NCBI GenBank assembly: GCA_013398615.1
Contig: VZSR01003807.1
Span: forward strand, 3,254,307 to 3,318,306
Direction of reading: 5' to 3'
DNA length: 64,000 nt
Origin: Brachypodius melanocephalos
Lineage: Eukaryota > Chordata > Aves > Passeriformes > Pycnonotidae
Numbering within the stretch: the first letter of the stretch is position 1; every line of letters begins with the position of its first letter. Shown here in pieces: positions 50,229-61,620 of the stretch. The notes under the pieces were generated by a model that saw only the letters and a list, made by a program, of their open reading frames with translations, made no database searches and was not told where the DNA came from. The translations under genes and the position numbers were made by a program.

Positions 50229-50293
50229 AGGGAGTTGGAATCAATGATTCTTATGGGTCACTTCCAGCTGGAGATGTTCCATGATTCTTTATG
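50229..50293 (+). mobile_element. CR1 LINE 3' terminus (plus strand)
   Basis: GGGAGTTGGAATCAATGATT, CTTATGGGTCACTTCCAGCT and GGAGATGTTCCATGATTCTT match the avian CR1 variant ending GGGGTTGGACTCGATGATCCTTGTGGGTCCCTTCCAACT ... ATTCTATGATTCT. This is a different 3' subtype from the 48.0-kb copy (TTATGGGTC in place of TTGAAGGTC). Confidence 0.83.
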
Positions 50294-53200
50294 TAACAGG
50301 GCACCTAATGCATTTACAAGTGGAAGAGAATTGCTAAACAAAGAGAGGAAGGCAGTTTCTCTCTCACAAAGCTCTCTGGCTGCAAACTGCTGGAAGGCAG
50401 AAGGATACAACCAGAAATACCACTGTATATTCCATCCCTCCTTTACTCCTCCAAGCTCCTGCACACAGTGTGCCCAAACACACCCACAGGTGGGGACACT
50501 CATAGATGCTATACATACTGAACAGTTTCCTTAGGGTTCTTCTTTCTGTTTTTCACATGTGTAACACAGCCACAGACACCCATTTACCTACAAGCTCCTC
50601 TGCCTGACACCAGTGTCAATGTTTCAATTGTACAAATAGTAATAATATGTGTAAGGCTTTGCAAGGCAGCTTCCTAAACTCATGGCACATTCATATTCTA
50701 TGTTAGAGGTGGAAAGCCTTGGAATGGTATCTAAAATGAAAATGAATGAGATTCCTACTTTAAATAGTTAAGATATTGCAAAATTTCCTGAAGAGATTTT
50801 ATTTCAGTTATGATAAAAAAAACCCCAATTGTTTCTGAGTAATAGCACTGCATTTGTGATTTCTCATTAGCACCATGCCTGGGGTGAGTGGTACAGAGTG
50901 ATGCTTTTTTCTATCTTCTAAAGTGAGACAGAAGGTCTTAATACTTTGTATTTCCCAATAAAGAAAATACTGTGAGTTGGTTTTCCTATTGAAAGAATTT
51001 GTATTCACTGGAATGGCACAAAGGATCACAACCCGTTAACATATTCCCACCATTTATTGAACATCTTATTAGTGAAAGTCTCTGGGCATTTGCAGTCTTA
51101 CTTTACCGTAACAAAAGAGATGCAGCAATCAAGATATTTCTAAAAAGTCTCATAGGAGATCATCTTCCAGGAAGCTAATACAGGGCCATTTTGTGAGCAA
51201 TTTGCCATTGGGAGAACTTGCAACCCTGAAAAACTGATTCACAGGAGTAGAAGCTCTTTTTTACTATCTTCACTGGCACTGTTGGCTTCCATCAGGGTTT
51301 GTGTAACTTTCACCCCTTGCAAACCAAAGAGAAAGCAAATAGGAATGTACAAAGGTGAGAGTCTAGACGCTCCAAATCTTTTGCCACATCAGCATCATCT
51401 GGGCATCATGTGCATGCATTGGGACACAGGAGAGAGGAGGAGGTCATTCTAAGGGCCTGAGTTTACCATTTTTCAGGTAAATTGCTGCCAGAGACTTTGA
51501 AAGTTTTGGATTTATAAGGTCTACAAGCATTTTTTAACAGCAGCAGTTTCAAGCAATGAGGCCAGCTCCAAGGCAATACCATTTGCAGCCACTATACCAC
51601 CCTTTCTCTGTGTTGAAAAAAGATGTTTCAAACTTTGTTGGCTGTAGCTGGCCATATTAGAGCTATATTATAGAATCACAGAATCACAGAACAAGGACAC
51701 AGGATACAAATGGTAATAGTTATGAAGCAAGCTTCAATAACAACTCACATTATTCATATCTGGTGATCAAAATCAAAACTGTGATTTTCAACAAGTTCTA
51801 TTTGCAAAGAGAAAATGTTTGTGTTATTAGTAAAGTGGCAGCTAAAATATGGTGTCCTACACATATCTATTGTGTCTGTCTAGCAAAGAAATTTGTCTCG
51901 TCATAGGCTCACACATGGGTGTGATGGATGATCAAGGGTGAACTAGAACAAGGCAAAATTCTCTTACAAACATCTATTTTTGGTTAATAACTGTGGTAAA
52001 GATCCCTTTGTAAAGGTCTGTATTTGCTGGTGCTGGCAATGTCTTCTTTCTTCTAGTTGAAAGCAAACCCTGTGGATACCTTTTCATTTTCTTGATACTG
52101 GTGGTCCCAGTGTAGAAATTTAACATGCAAAATCTTTAATTATTAAGGAGTTAGATTTTGCAAATTTAGAACATTCTGGAGTGCCTGTGTTGTAAGATTA
52201 TATTGTAATCATCAAACTTTTTTTTGTTCCCAAGACATTGACATCCTACTTTATTTTCAATTTAAAATGTAAACCTTTTTCCACCACTCACACAGGCATA
52301 AGCACACAGATTGACGTAACTGTATACTAGTTGTCTAGGCCCAAATGGAACTGAAAGAAAAGTATATACATTCATCTGAATATTCCACCTCAGTTGGCAG
52401 AGGAAGAGGACTAATTCTTAAAATATGATTTTCATGTGAGTCCATTCAGGTTTTCCAAAGAACATAGAGAGCAGTATCATTTCTGTTATTGACATGGAGA
52501 TAAAGATCTGAATCAAGAAATTGGCAACAGGCAGCTGAGAAGGAAAAATACTAAAGAAAAGTGAGAAAGGAAAAAATTAAAGAGTGGCCTAAAACTCTAC
52601 AGCTTCAGGAGCCAGTGTGCAATGTTTACTTTTGGTTGATTATTTTAAAGAGCAGGATCCTGTTGGCACTTGTTCCAGTATATTTGCTTTAATCTTCAAA
52701 GTACTGAGTTGAGAAGGAGGTGTGGCAGGATAAAAGAATTTGAACTAGAAACTCTTTAGAAGCCTGTTAAAGAGATTTATGAGATATATTTGAATTTCCC
52801 TACCCTAGAACTCTCTCTTAGAGGGTCTTGCTTTCTTTTCTTTTGCAGTCTGTCTTAGAAGCTATTCTGTTAATTCGGTAAAATGTTAACCTTTTTAATG
52901 CTGTACTACTCTTGTTCTTAGAGGTCATTACTCTTTCCATATCACTTTATTTACACTAATTATTTCTTTTTTTAATATTGATTTTTGTAAATATGTAATA
53001 GTCCTTTCCCCACATAACATCAAATGTAGAAGGCTTGTCTTAGGTCAAACTGTTCTCGTTGTTCTTTTACATCTGACTCCAGTGGAGTTGTCTCTGACTT
53101 TTAAGGAGCTCATTCTCCAGGGATCATGGTGTCTGAGGGACAAGCCACCTGGATGTATTTAGAAAACAAACTCAATGGGTAAACACTGTAGTAGACAAAT

Positions 53201-53651
53201 ATTTCCCCCCGAAAGCTGGCATCTTGTGCACTGGCGCTGTTCTGCCCACAGCCAGGTGTGTCTGCAGGTTTTATGTCCCATTGCAACCTTTGTGATTTTG
53301 TGATGTTGGCAGCCAAAAAGTCAAAAGGAGATTAAGAAGTGGAGGGCCTCTGAAGCATCTCAAAAACAAAAACAACATCTGTGCTCTTTTCTGCACTCTC
53401 TAGGCATGTGAAGGGCTGGCAGATGTGCATGAATTGTTAGGCAGCTGTAGAAGCTTCCAGATCAAGTGCTGTCCTTGAAAAGCACAGTTGGGGTGGAGGG
53501 TTTCACTCGAACTACAGGATGACTGATTTAAAAATAAAATTACACACAAATGTATGTGGATAGAGATAGTGCTAAAGACAATCTTGCGGCTGATACCTTG
53601 CAGCTGTGTTAATCACTGAAGAGTGGGAACAGCCTTACCCTCAAGGCTAAG
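50294..53651. other. Unique AT-rich non-coding DNA
   Basis: No supported gene. A short TAGAATCACAGAATCACAGA motif at 51671 is listed separately. Confidence 0.55.
51671..51691 (-). repeat. CR1-tail-like AGAATCACA repeat
   Basis: AGAATCACAGAATCACAGAA is the reverse complement of the tandem TTCTGTGATTCTGTGATTCT tail found at CR1 3' ends. No CR1 body follows at higher coordinates, so it is a 20-base remnant at best. Confidence 0.45.
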
Positions 53652-53967
53652 GGTGTGATAAAGAGTTAGTTGGAGTCAGTTGAGGTTTGCTGGCTGTGCT
53701 GTGAGGACAAAGGGACAGGAGGTTGGTCAAGGGACAGATCAGGTGAGCCACTGTACGAGGGACAGGCGGCCGTGCAAGGGACAGGAAGCAGCGAGCCAGG
53801 ATTAAAGAAGGAAGAGAGAAGGAGAGAAAGAGCCAGAGCTGGTGGAGCTGCACATTGGAAAGATACATAGAAAAGGTATGAAAGACTTTTTGCATAATAA
53901 AGTCCTGATACTTGAAGCCCCCTGAAGTTTTTACTGAAGCACTCTGAGTGCAGTGGCCATCCTGACA
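53652..53967 (+). mobile_element. Possible solitary LTR
   Basis: The block begins TGTGATAAAGAG, has a GC-rich middle with repeated GGGACAG, then a polyadenylation signal in GCATAATAAAGTCCTG, and could end at CATCCTGACA. AATAAA followed within about 70 bases by a CA end is the R-U5 layout of a retroviral LTR. No perfect flanking target duplication is visible, and no internal retroviral sequence adjoins it. It also contains a 47-bp tandem duplication (53712-53805). I do not recognise the family. Confidence 0.35.
53712..53805. repeat. 47-bp tandem duplication with GGGACAG cores
   Basis: GGGACAG occurs at 53712, 53731, 53759 and 53778, giving spacings of 19, 28 and 19. Two 47-base units (53712-53758 and 53759-53805) therefore align, both also sharing GTGCAA/GGTCAA before the second core and GAGCC near the end. 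LTR U3 regions often contain such duplicated enhancer-like units. Confidence 0.6.
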
Positions 53968-54299
53968 ATGACAAATGTAGAGTAACTGTAAGTGTGTGAA
54001 ATTTACTTTTGTGGAAGTAAGTAATCACAATCTAATTTCTTTATAGAAAGCCCTTCCCTTTTAGTTTAAGTTTACCAACAATAGGAGATTACTTCAGTGA
54101 CACAATTTATGCTGTATTTAAATGTTTCATCTGTTTTTATGAGAGATAATAAGTAAATACTTTGTGTCTGAATACTGTACCTTGGAAAAGTCACTGTCAA
54201 AATTAGTAAGTCTAATAATATGTATTTCAGAAAGGACAGGAGGAATTAATTTATTTTCCAGAATGCACATTAATTTCTGGTGAGTAATGCTTTATGCAG

Positions 54300-54490
54300 A
54301 GTGATTAGTCCTATTTTTATATCCTCCACAATTTATCATGATTAGAATCGCCACCACATGCCAGATGTATATGTAGCATGGCAGCTTTTTTTTTTTTTTA
54401 CAAAGCTGTCCACAAAGCACTGCACACCTTTGATTGACTCTAATCTGTTAATGAGATTTTCACATAATTCTTTCCATTGCTTTGGAACAT
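54300..54490. other. Conserved-looking AT-rich block
   Basis: The block reads as mixed, non-repetitive sequence (for example AATTTATCATGATTAGAATC and TTTGATTGACTCTAATCTGT) interrupted by a 14-base T run. TTTGATTGAC-type and TAATGAG-type motifs suggest homeodomain or TCF-like sites. This is a compositional impression only. Confidence 0.17.
54386..54399. repeat. Poly-T run (14)
   Basis: Fourteen consecutive T inside an otherwise non-repetitive block. Confidence 0.8.
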
Positions 54491-57400
54491 GTTTCAGTGT
54501 TCCATTGCGTCACTTTATTTGAAATCTTAAGGACTTTTTAACAATATAAGACAGGATAACAATGCTACCATTTAGTAGCTCTTCTAAAGATGTATAGACC
54601 TTCTTTGTGTGACCCCATAAGAATGAATTCAGAGCAAGTGTTTAGCATAACACCTACAAGAAATGGGAATGCGTGGGAAGTGCAGCCTCCTGTGATTTGT
54701 GGGGTGTGTTAGAACAATGCTGTGAGGAGCCTTTGCAGAACAAGGAGTAGCTGGGGTGCAGCAGGGTTCTGGACATCTGCTACCATCTTAATAGCAGCTG
54801 GTCAGCTGAGAACATCTGATGAAATCATTTCTTGTCACAAAACTAAAACAGTTTATGGCATGTGTATAGAACCAAATGAATGTACTTCCAGAATATACAT
54901 AATTCTGTCTTGAATAAAAATATTGTTTTATTAATAGGGAAGTGTTGCTTTTGATTTTGCTCTTAAATTTAGTGTCTTTTTTACTACAGTTATTGTCTTG
55001 GGTGATGAGACTATTTCATCCAAATTTGTGTCATTTAATTACTTTCCAACTTGAGTTCAGAATTCTTGGAATTGTTTCATTCTCTTTCTCTGAGCTTCAG
55101 AGTGTATGATCCTTCATTTGGGCATTCATATTTCTTTGACCTCCTTTCACTGTCTGTACTTTCAGGATGAAGTTGCCTCATTACTTTAGCTTGTGCTGAC
55201 TCAAATACAGTCTGAGTTACAGACTCCAAAACTTTTCATATCAGGCTGTTTCTCAGGTTGACAGCAATACACAGTAATTTTCCTTACCTACTTAAATTTT
55301 TAATATTTAATAAATCATATTGAAATGCTAAAAATAGTTCAGAATCTTAATGGCCATTTGAAGGCAGAAAGACCACAGGGAGAGACATTTCACTTAAGGC
55401 CATCTGACTTTCATAAAATGTTAATCATATGGGATAAGACCCAGCTTGCATCTATGTATTCCAACTCTGCATCTGACTGTCTAGCTTGCATCTGAATTTT
55501 AGATGTCTAGTGGAGAAAGCCTCCTAAAATAAGCACCTGCCTTTCATGTCAAATGTATGGAAATCCCTAAAGTGCTCCAGAGGGAGAACCTGTCTGCTTG
55601 AATTCAAGCATCTAAGTAAGTAGGTATTTATCTCTCAGCTCAGTGGTGAAATTGAAAAGGTAAATTTTGCTTTAGTAACTTAACAGGTAATTTCTCACCA
55701 GGTGTAAAAATGAAACTGGCAAGTAAAGATCTGCTTATGCAACAGTGGCACTGGCATGTGTAGAAGAGAAGGTATGATTTAATCTGTTCATAATTTCACC
55801 TAAAAATGGTACCAAGGGCATTTTATCTGACACCTTTTTCGGCACAGTTCAAAAATGGTTATTTGTAAAAACTTGCTTTATCTGGGAAGTAGATAAACCA
55901 GAAAACATATTTGCCTCACTTTAAAGGTATCTTTAAAGGCTACATTTTTAAAAATATTATTTAAAGCAGCTGAACTATGGGCTAGTTCAGCAGCAATACC
56001 TATGCACATGACTTTCGCCTTAAAGATATGGAAGGTTTTTGTAGTAGTACAAATGCAACACTGTCAGCAATCAGAGTTTCTGATTGACAGAAAAGATTCT
56101 TATTTGTGTTATAGGCTTGTAATTTAAAAGTAAGCTTTCAGCAATATTTGCCGATATGAGAGTCCATCCTCAACAAGGAACAAGAGAAAATATAGATAAA
56201 CTTTTAAAATAAAAATATGGATCTTAATAGAATTTCACATTGTGGTGGTATGAGGCAAATCTTTTTTTCCAATGGGTGTGGACATCATGGCTCCCTAAGA
56301 CAGTTTTTTGAATGGGTTTTAGTTTGACATGGGCTAGAATTGACTTCAGTCTGAAGGGATCTGGAAAAGGATGAGTCCAAAGAACAAACCTGAGTTTTAA
56401 AATAAATCATAGAAGAATACTCACAATCAGAATTTGACTGATGTGTTCCTGTTACTCTGAACAGGTTTTGATATACAGGTTTGCTACAGTAATTCTTAAT
56501 TTTAAAGAAGGCTCTCGTTATATAAAAGTCCACGAACAAAACGGAAGATGAAAGGCAGTGTTGTGAGCAGTGTGAAGGACACTGCTAAGTGCTAAGCCCA
56601 GAATGAAGGACAGACACGCTCCCTGGCCATGGCCAGGTGGCTGCTCGGCAGCTGACTGTCTGAACTACCTTGGTAGTTTCCTGGGAAGAGGGCAAGGGTT
56701 GATCGGTTCAGGACTGGGAGCTTGTTTCTGTCTCTTCCTTAATGCCTTCAGTTTGAAAGGAGAAAGTACTTGACTGAGTTGCACATATCAGTGGGGGCTA
56801 ATGTGGACCAGAAATGTGCTGCTGTTGAGGGTCTGTCCAGCACCCACACCCTTCAGAAAGGAGGGGGCAGAAACATCCCCTCCAGCCCAGTGCATCCCTT
56901 TCCACTCTTCCCCACACTGGCAGGGGTACCTGTGCTGGTCAGCAGTGTCAAGGCTGGAAAGTGCACAGACATATGGGCCACAGTATTATAAAAAAATACT
57001 CTAAAGAATTTATGCTGTTTTTACTTTTCCTGCTTTGCTCAAGAATGTTCATACTGCAATTTCATGTTGCTTTTATGTAAAAAGTAACAAAGTTTTAATC
57101 TATTTACAAGATGAAATCAGCATTTCTTTTACTTCAGTAATTCTGTATTTATTTTAAAATTTCTGTGTTTGGAACCTTTTTCATGAGTAAAGTATGATTT
57201 TGCAATGAGCATATTAGGTCTATGGAAACATGCATCAGATCTATAGTCAGTTAAAATGATACATGTGAAGCTTAAAAGTATTGATTTGAAATCTTTATTG
57301 GGAAAGAAACTATGTGGATGTTTATGAGTTCTGGATGTTTCCCACAGCTAAATATTGCCAGTAAGCTTCATGGTTCCTCTTTTACATTTATTTCAGTTTT

Positions 57401-58078
57401 TGTATCTGTTGTAACACATCCTAGGATTTAAATGACTGGAGTAATTTCCAAACAGGAATACATTGGTGTATTCAGTTCTGAGCTAAATGTCAATTCAAGT
57501 GCAGAAAGCAGCAGCTGTTAAAGGGGATTACAAAAGTCAATATTTAGTCTATTACCAGTGTCTAATAAAGCTGATTCTTGAACACATTTACTGGGTATAT
57601 CAAGTGTATAGAAGGAAGGGCCTATTTGTCTACAAAACACTTAAAAGAAAAATATTGTTGGCAAACATTGTTAGAATAAATGACCCTATGGCAGTACCTT
57701 CTGCTTGAGGACTGTATGTGTGTTTACATGAAATTAATCAAATCGTGTTGATCTTTCCCATTTTAATGGTTTTAAAAACAATCCTAATAATTCTTCAAAA
57801 TGCATCTGTCTCTTCCTTATGTACCCTTGAAAACCTTGCCCTTCAGTTATCGTAACTTTAAAAGAATCTTTGGCTCCTGAATTAGTCAAGGAACATTTCA
57901 AAATGTGTTTTGAAATGTAAGTTTTGAGTTATTTTTGTAAGAATATTTTTAAAAGATTTTGTATGCCTGATCTCTCTTACACATGCTACTGACAGGTGAA
58001 AGATGGATTTTTGGCCTGGCATTTAAAGTTAGTGAAGCACCTGAAGCTGTAGAGAGACACCTCTTGTTATAGATGGAG

Positions 58079-58135
58079 GTTTGGGGACCTAAGCCTCTTT
58101 GATTTCCATTCATTTCAGTGAAAATCGGGCATTTT
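58079..58135. repeat. Possible ancient sauropsid repeat fragment
   Basis: GGGGACCTAAGCCTCTTTGA, TTTCCATTCATTTCAGTGAA and AATCGGGCA resemble the recalled 'AGGCACCTAAAT ... CATTGACTTCAGTGGAAATC.GGCA' pattern of old turtle/bird repeats. It is diverged and short. It may belong to the same class as the patch at 20034. Confidence 0.28.
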
Positions 58136-59018
58136 ATCAGCTTCTGAAGTTCCTCATTTATACATACCAGTACCTTCAGGCTTCTGACTTTCAAATATGT
58201 GACCCTCAAGGTACATTGTCTTTAATAAACTCAGCCTCATCATTTGCTCCTTGAACTAAGGCACTCAAAATTCTTTTCAGGAACACCAGCATTACGGCTG
58301 CAATCACTTGATCTTACATTTCCCAACGGGAAGATAAAACATTGACTGAAACAACAACACAAATAATTTCTTCTGCATGTCCTTCTTGGTCCCATGTGGT
58401 ACAGTGCTGACTTTTGTCCCACAAGGATGCTATGCCCTGCCCAACACTCTCTAGGGCATGAAGGGTTTGCAGGAGCAGAGGTTCACCATGAGCAGCTCCT
58501 GCCCTTGGGAAGCAGCCTGAGCCTCTCAGGGGAGGGGAGGATGGGTGATTGGGGATCACAGGTTACAGCCCCAGAAGTGAGAGGAAAAGAAGACAGCCTA
58601 AGTGGTGTAGAAATTAATAAGAAAGAGTGAAATACACTTTCTGTCTAAAGGGCATTTACATTCTTCATAGAGCATGTACTGGCATGCCTGAGACCAGTTC
58701 AATAGCCTTCCATCTCTTCTTCACTGCAGCTGCAGAGCATCACTGCTTCTGCTGTGGCACACTTGTATGCTGAGAAGGAAGTATTTTTTATGTTTTCTAC
58801 TGTAAAACAGAATTTCATTCAGTGACTTGTTTCTGTTGAATTATCCCCAAAATTGTCCCTGCTGTCACTTTGGAAGCCAAATCTACTTTGGATGCTTTGG
58901 TTTGACCTTCCCTCTGTAGGCTGGGGATTTGGTCTTTTTCTATTACTAACTAAACAGCAAGCCACTTTCAGCAGTTCATAGGACAGAACCTAAGTTACAT
59001 GTAGTCTCCCCCAGCTTG

Positions 59019-59060
59019 AAAAAAAACCCCAAAAAACACAAAACCAAAACCAAAAAACCT
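59019..59060. repeat. A/C-rich low-complexity strip
   Basis: Eight A, then alternating CCCC, CC and A runs over about 40 bases. Such A-rich tracts are frequent in bird DNA and have no clear origin here. Confidence 0.7.
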
Positions 59061-59742
59061 GAAAAGAGAAGAAAAAGGGTTTTGATTTATTCATTTCACA
59101 CAAGTCTGTGAAATCAGAAAAAATAACTTGGCGCAAGAAGCTATTTTAAATAATAGATTTCAAGGCTCAAAATAGTCTTCTCATAACATCTAGGAAGTGC
59201 TGATCCCGCCCAGTTCTTGAGTGTCTGTAAAATTCCAGTGAATTTAAAATCAGTAAGGGAAGGGAGAATGGTTCCTTCAGGAACTCGGTTAAAGGCAGAA
59301 CCACATCTAAAAAAATCAGGATACTTTGGCAGTTGCCTTTTAAGATTAAAATCAAAACTAGTTAAGTGAATAAGATTCTGTCAACTCAGAAGTTACAATA
59401 AATAGTAATAGCTAAACCATTTGTGGCAATAAAATGATCCTAAATCACAACATATTTTAAGTCTCATGGAGAGCACTGGAATTCACTCTATATACTTTAA
59501 GGTCTCTGCAGATGTGTTGCACCTCAGCTGTTAATCACGGACCAGAACTCTGTCTAAAAGTGACCTGATACGACATCAGACACAAAGAGTGTGTGTGTCA
59601 CCACCAGTAGATCACAGTTGTAGTGCTGAGTGTGAAGTATCTGGTTATGGATCGCTGTCAGGAACTTCAGAAAGAAATGTAACCAGTAGGTTCAGGTTGT
59701 GTACCTTCTCAGCACATTTGCTGAGAGGAAGCAGCTCACTGT

Positions 59743-59900
59743 TGTGGTTTAAGCACAGGTCTGGGAGCCAGGAGGTCTGGATCTATTCGTGGCCATGGCT
59801 GTGACCTTGGGTAAGTCAGGTTATCCTTTCTGGGCTCCTGCACATCCGGTATTATATCTGTGCTTAGATAAACACATTGCAAAGTGTTTCTATTGTGGTC
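59743..59900 (+). mobile_element. MIR SINE
   Basis: GGTTTAAGCACAGGTCTGGG, AGCCAGGAGGTCTGGATCTA and GCTGTGACCTTGGGTAAGTC are the tRNA-derived and core parts of MIR in the right order; MIR has AAGAGCAC..GGAGTCAG..CCTGGGTTC and GCTGTGTGACCTTGGGCAAGTCA. AGGTTATCCTTTCTGGGCTC and ATATCTGTGCTTAGATAAAC then stand for the CTTAACCTCTCTGGGCCTC and following 3' part. This SINE predates the bird-mammal split, so the copy is a fossil more than 300 million years old by established amniote history. Confidence 0.75.
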
Positions 59901-60565
59901 ACTACACTTCTCTTCTGAGGGCATCTGTGCCTCCAAGGCAATGGGAACGGTAGGGGAGGAGCAGGAGAAAGTTTGGGGGTTTTTTCCAGCTTGAGTCAGT
60001 AACTTCTCCAAGTTCACAGGTGATTGATTAACTTCAGTGTTACATGTGTCTTTCCTCCAAGGACTGTAACCCTGCATACCCCAGTCAGCTTTGGTGGGAC
60101 TTGGCTGTTCTCCCCATGCAGTGAAACAGATGGGAACAAGTATATATTTATATGGGAACATGTATAATATTTAATAATCTGAACTCCTTGCATGCTCTTC
60201 AGCAGCATGTAAGGCTGTAAACTTCCCTGCCGAAAGGAATGCTGAGACGAAACAGTAGCAAGAATCTATTTATTTGTGGACACTAGAGGGCATTAGAGGA
60301 ATATTTTACTAATACATATATGTAAGAAAAAAAAACAAAAGAGGGCAAAATAATTCCCTAAATCTCAGTAGTATCACTAGTAACGCTTGCGGCTGGAGGT
60401 TCTACCAGGGATTGACATTTTTAGGTGCTTACCTGAATTGTTAGCAATCCATTCATTACTATTCATACAACGTTGCTAATCAAAAATATCTCAGGTGTTA
60501 GCTACAAAGGACACTCTAGGCTCTAAGATACGTGACTAAGTAACATAATTGTGGCTGAAAAAGGC

Positions 60566-60579
60566 AAAAAAAAAAAAAA
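60566..60579. repeat. Poly-A run (14)
   Basis: Fourteen consecutive A after GGC. No recognisable retroposed body lies upstream. Confidence 0.8.
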
Positions 60580-60780
60580 GAGGATTACTGATTTGGTTGT
60601 TCATATATTTATGTTCATATTGTTCTGATTTGGTGGTTCATATAGTCCCGACCACTTCTGCACTGTGATTCCAGATCAGGTGGTGGAGGAGAATTTGCAC
60701 AGAAGTGACTGCATCCTTCCCTTCTGGACACAAAGCAGGTAGAAGTTGATATTTTGATTTGTCCCTAGCCATGGACTGGA

Positions 60781-60870
60781 TACTAATAGTGATGTAGAAA
60801 ACAAGAAAACTAACAAATAACCAAAAACCCAAACCAGAAAAACAACAAAAAATCAAACAAAAAAAAAAAA
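60781..60870. repeat. A/C-rich strip ending in poly-A (12)
   Basis: AACAAATAACCAAAAACCC and similar A/C patches continue for about 90 bases and end in twelve A. It ends about 60 bases before the poly-G run, so two strongly biased homopurine or A-rich tracts are neighbours. Confidence 0.65.
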
Positions 60871-60931
60871 GAAGCCAGGAAAGCTGGATCACTAAAGCCA
60901 CTGGAAGATGACAGTGTTCTGTGTGCAGCGC

Positions 60932-60959
60932 GGGGGGGGGGGGGGGGGGGGGGGGGGGG
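60932..60959. repeat. Poly-G run (28)
   Basis: Twenty-eight uninterrupted G, preceded by GCAGCGC and followed by TGGC. Such a run can fold into a G-quadruplex on the plus strand. It is also a known weak point for sequencing, so the exact length is uncertain. Confidence 0.85.
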
Positions 60960-61606
60960 TGGCTTTTGTGCAGAAGGTGGTGGGTGGTTCTGATATTCTG
61001 CTACCCTGTGACAATGGGAAAATAATAGTTGGAATATGAAAAATAAGAGCTGTTTTCTCTACTGTCTGAGACAGGGAGCTATGAAATTCTGTCAGTATTA
61101 ATATCACAAAAGGCAGAGCAATATTTTCATTAGTCTATTCTGCTACAGTTTTTCTTTCCTGCAGCAGCTCTGACAAGATAGAACAGCAGCAAGAGAGTAA
61201 AATAAAAGGAATTAGTCTGAATTTTTACTGCAGGCTTTTCATCACAGAACAAGAGTGGGAGGCAAAAATAATAGGAGCATACTGCCATCAGGTAGAAAAT
61301 TAATAATGTAGAAAACTGCATAAGAACACACACGTTTGATGTCAGATGCTGTGTAATGGGGTTTGGCTCTCGCTGGCGCTCATGATTTTCAAAGAACAGC
61401 TGAGAAGAGGCCCTAATGCCTGAGCTCATTGCAAACACTGATTATTGAACCTGAAGCGAGTTCTGGAATTGCTATATGAGTCACAAATTTTGAGTACATT
61501 TAGTTTGTGATTAGCATGAAATATCTGTGCTGAGACACAGAAAATACTTCACCTCAGAAAGCTTTTGTCTGGTTGTCTTGGCATCACCATCAGTATTTGT
61601 CCCCAC

Positions 61607-61620
61607 GTCACGGTCGTGAC
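61607..61620. promoter_or_regulatory. CRE-like palindrome
   Basis: GTCACGGTCGTGAC has perfect 6-base arms (GTCACG / CGTGAC) around two bases and overlaps CACGTCACG, a CRE/E-box-like sequence. It keeps three CpGs in CpG-poor DNA. Binding is not shown by the sequence. Confidence 0.25.

Larger units (their letters stand above)
53968..59742. other. Unique AT-rich non-coding DNA
   Basis: No supported gene. The stretch contains a conserved-looking block at 54300-54490, a GC-richer patch at 56.56-56.99 kb with only short frames, an old-repeat-like patch at 58079 and an A/C-rich strip at 59019. Confidence 0.55.

Noticed and set aside
59736..60161. 141-codon minus-strand frame
   Set aside because: It runs antisense through the MIR, so the frame is partly repeat-derived.
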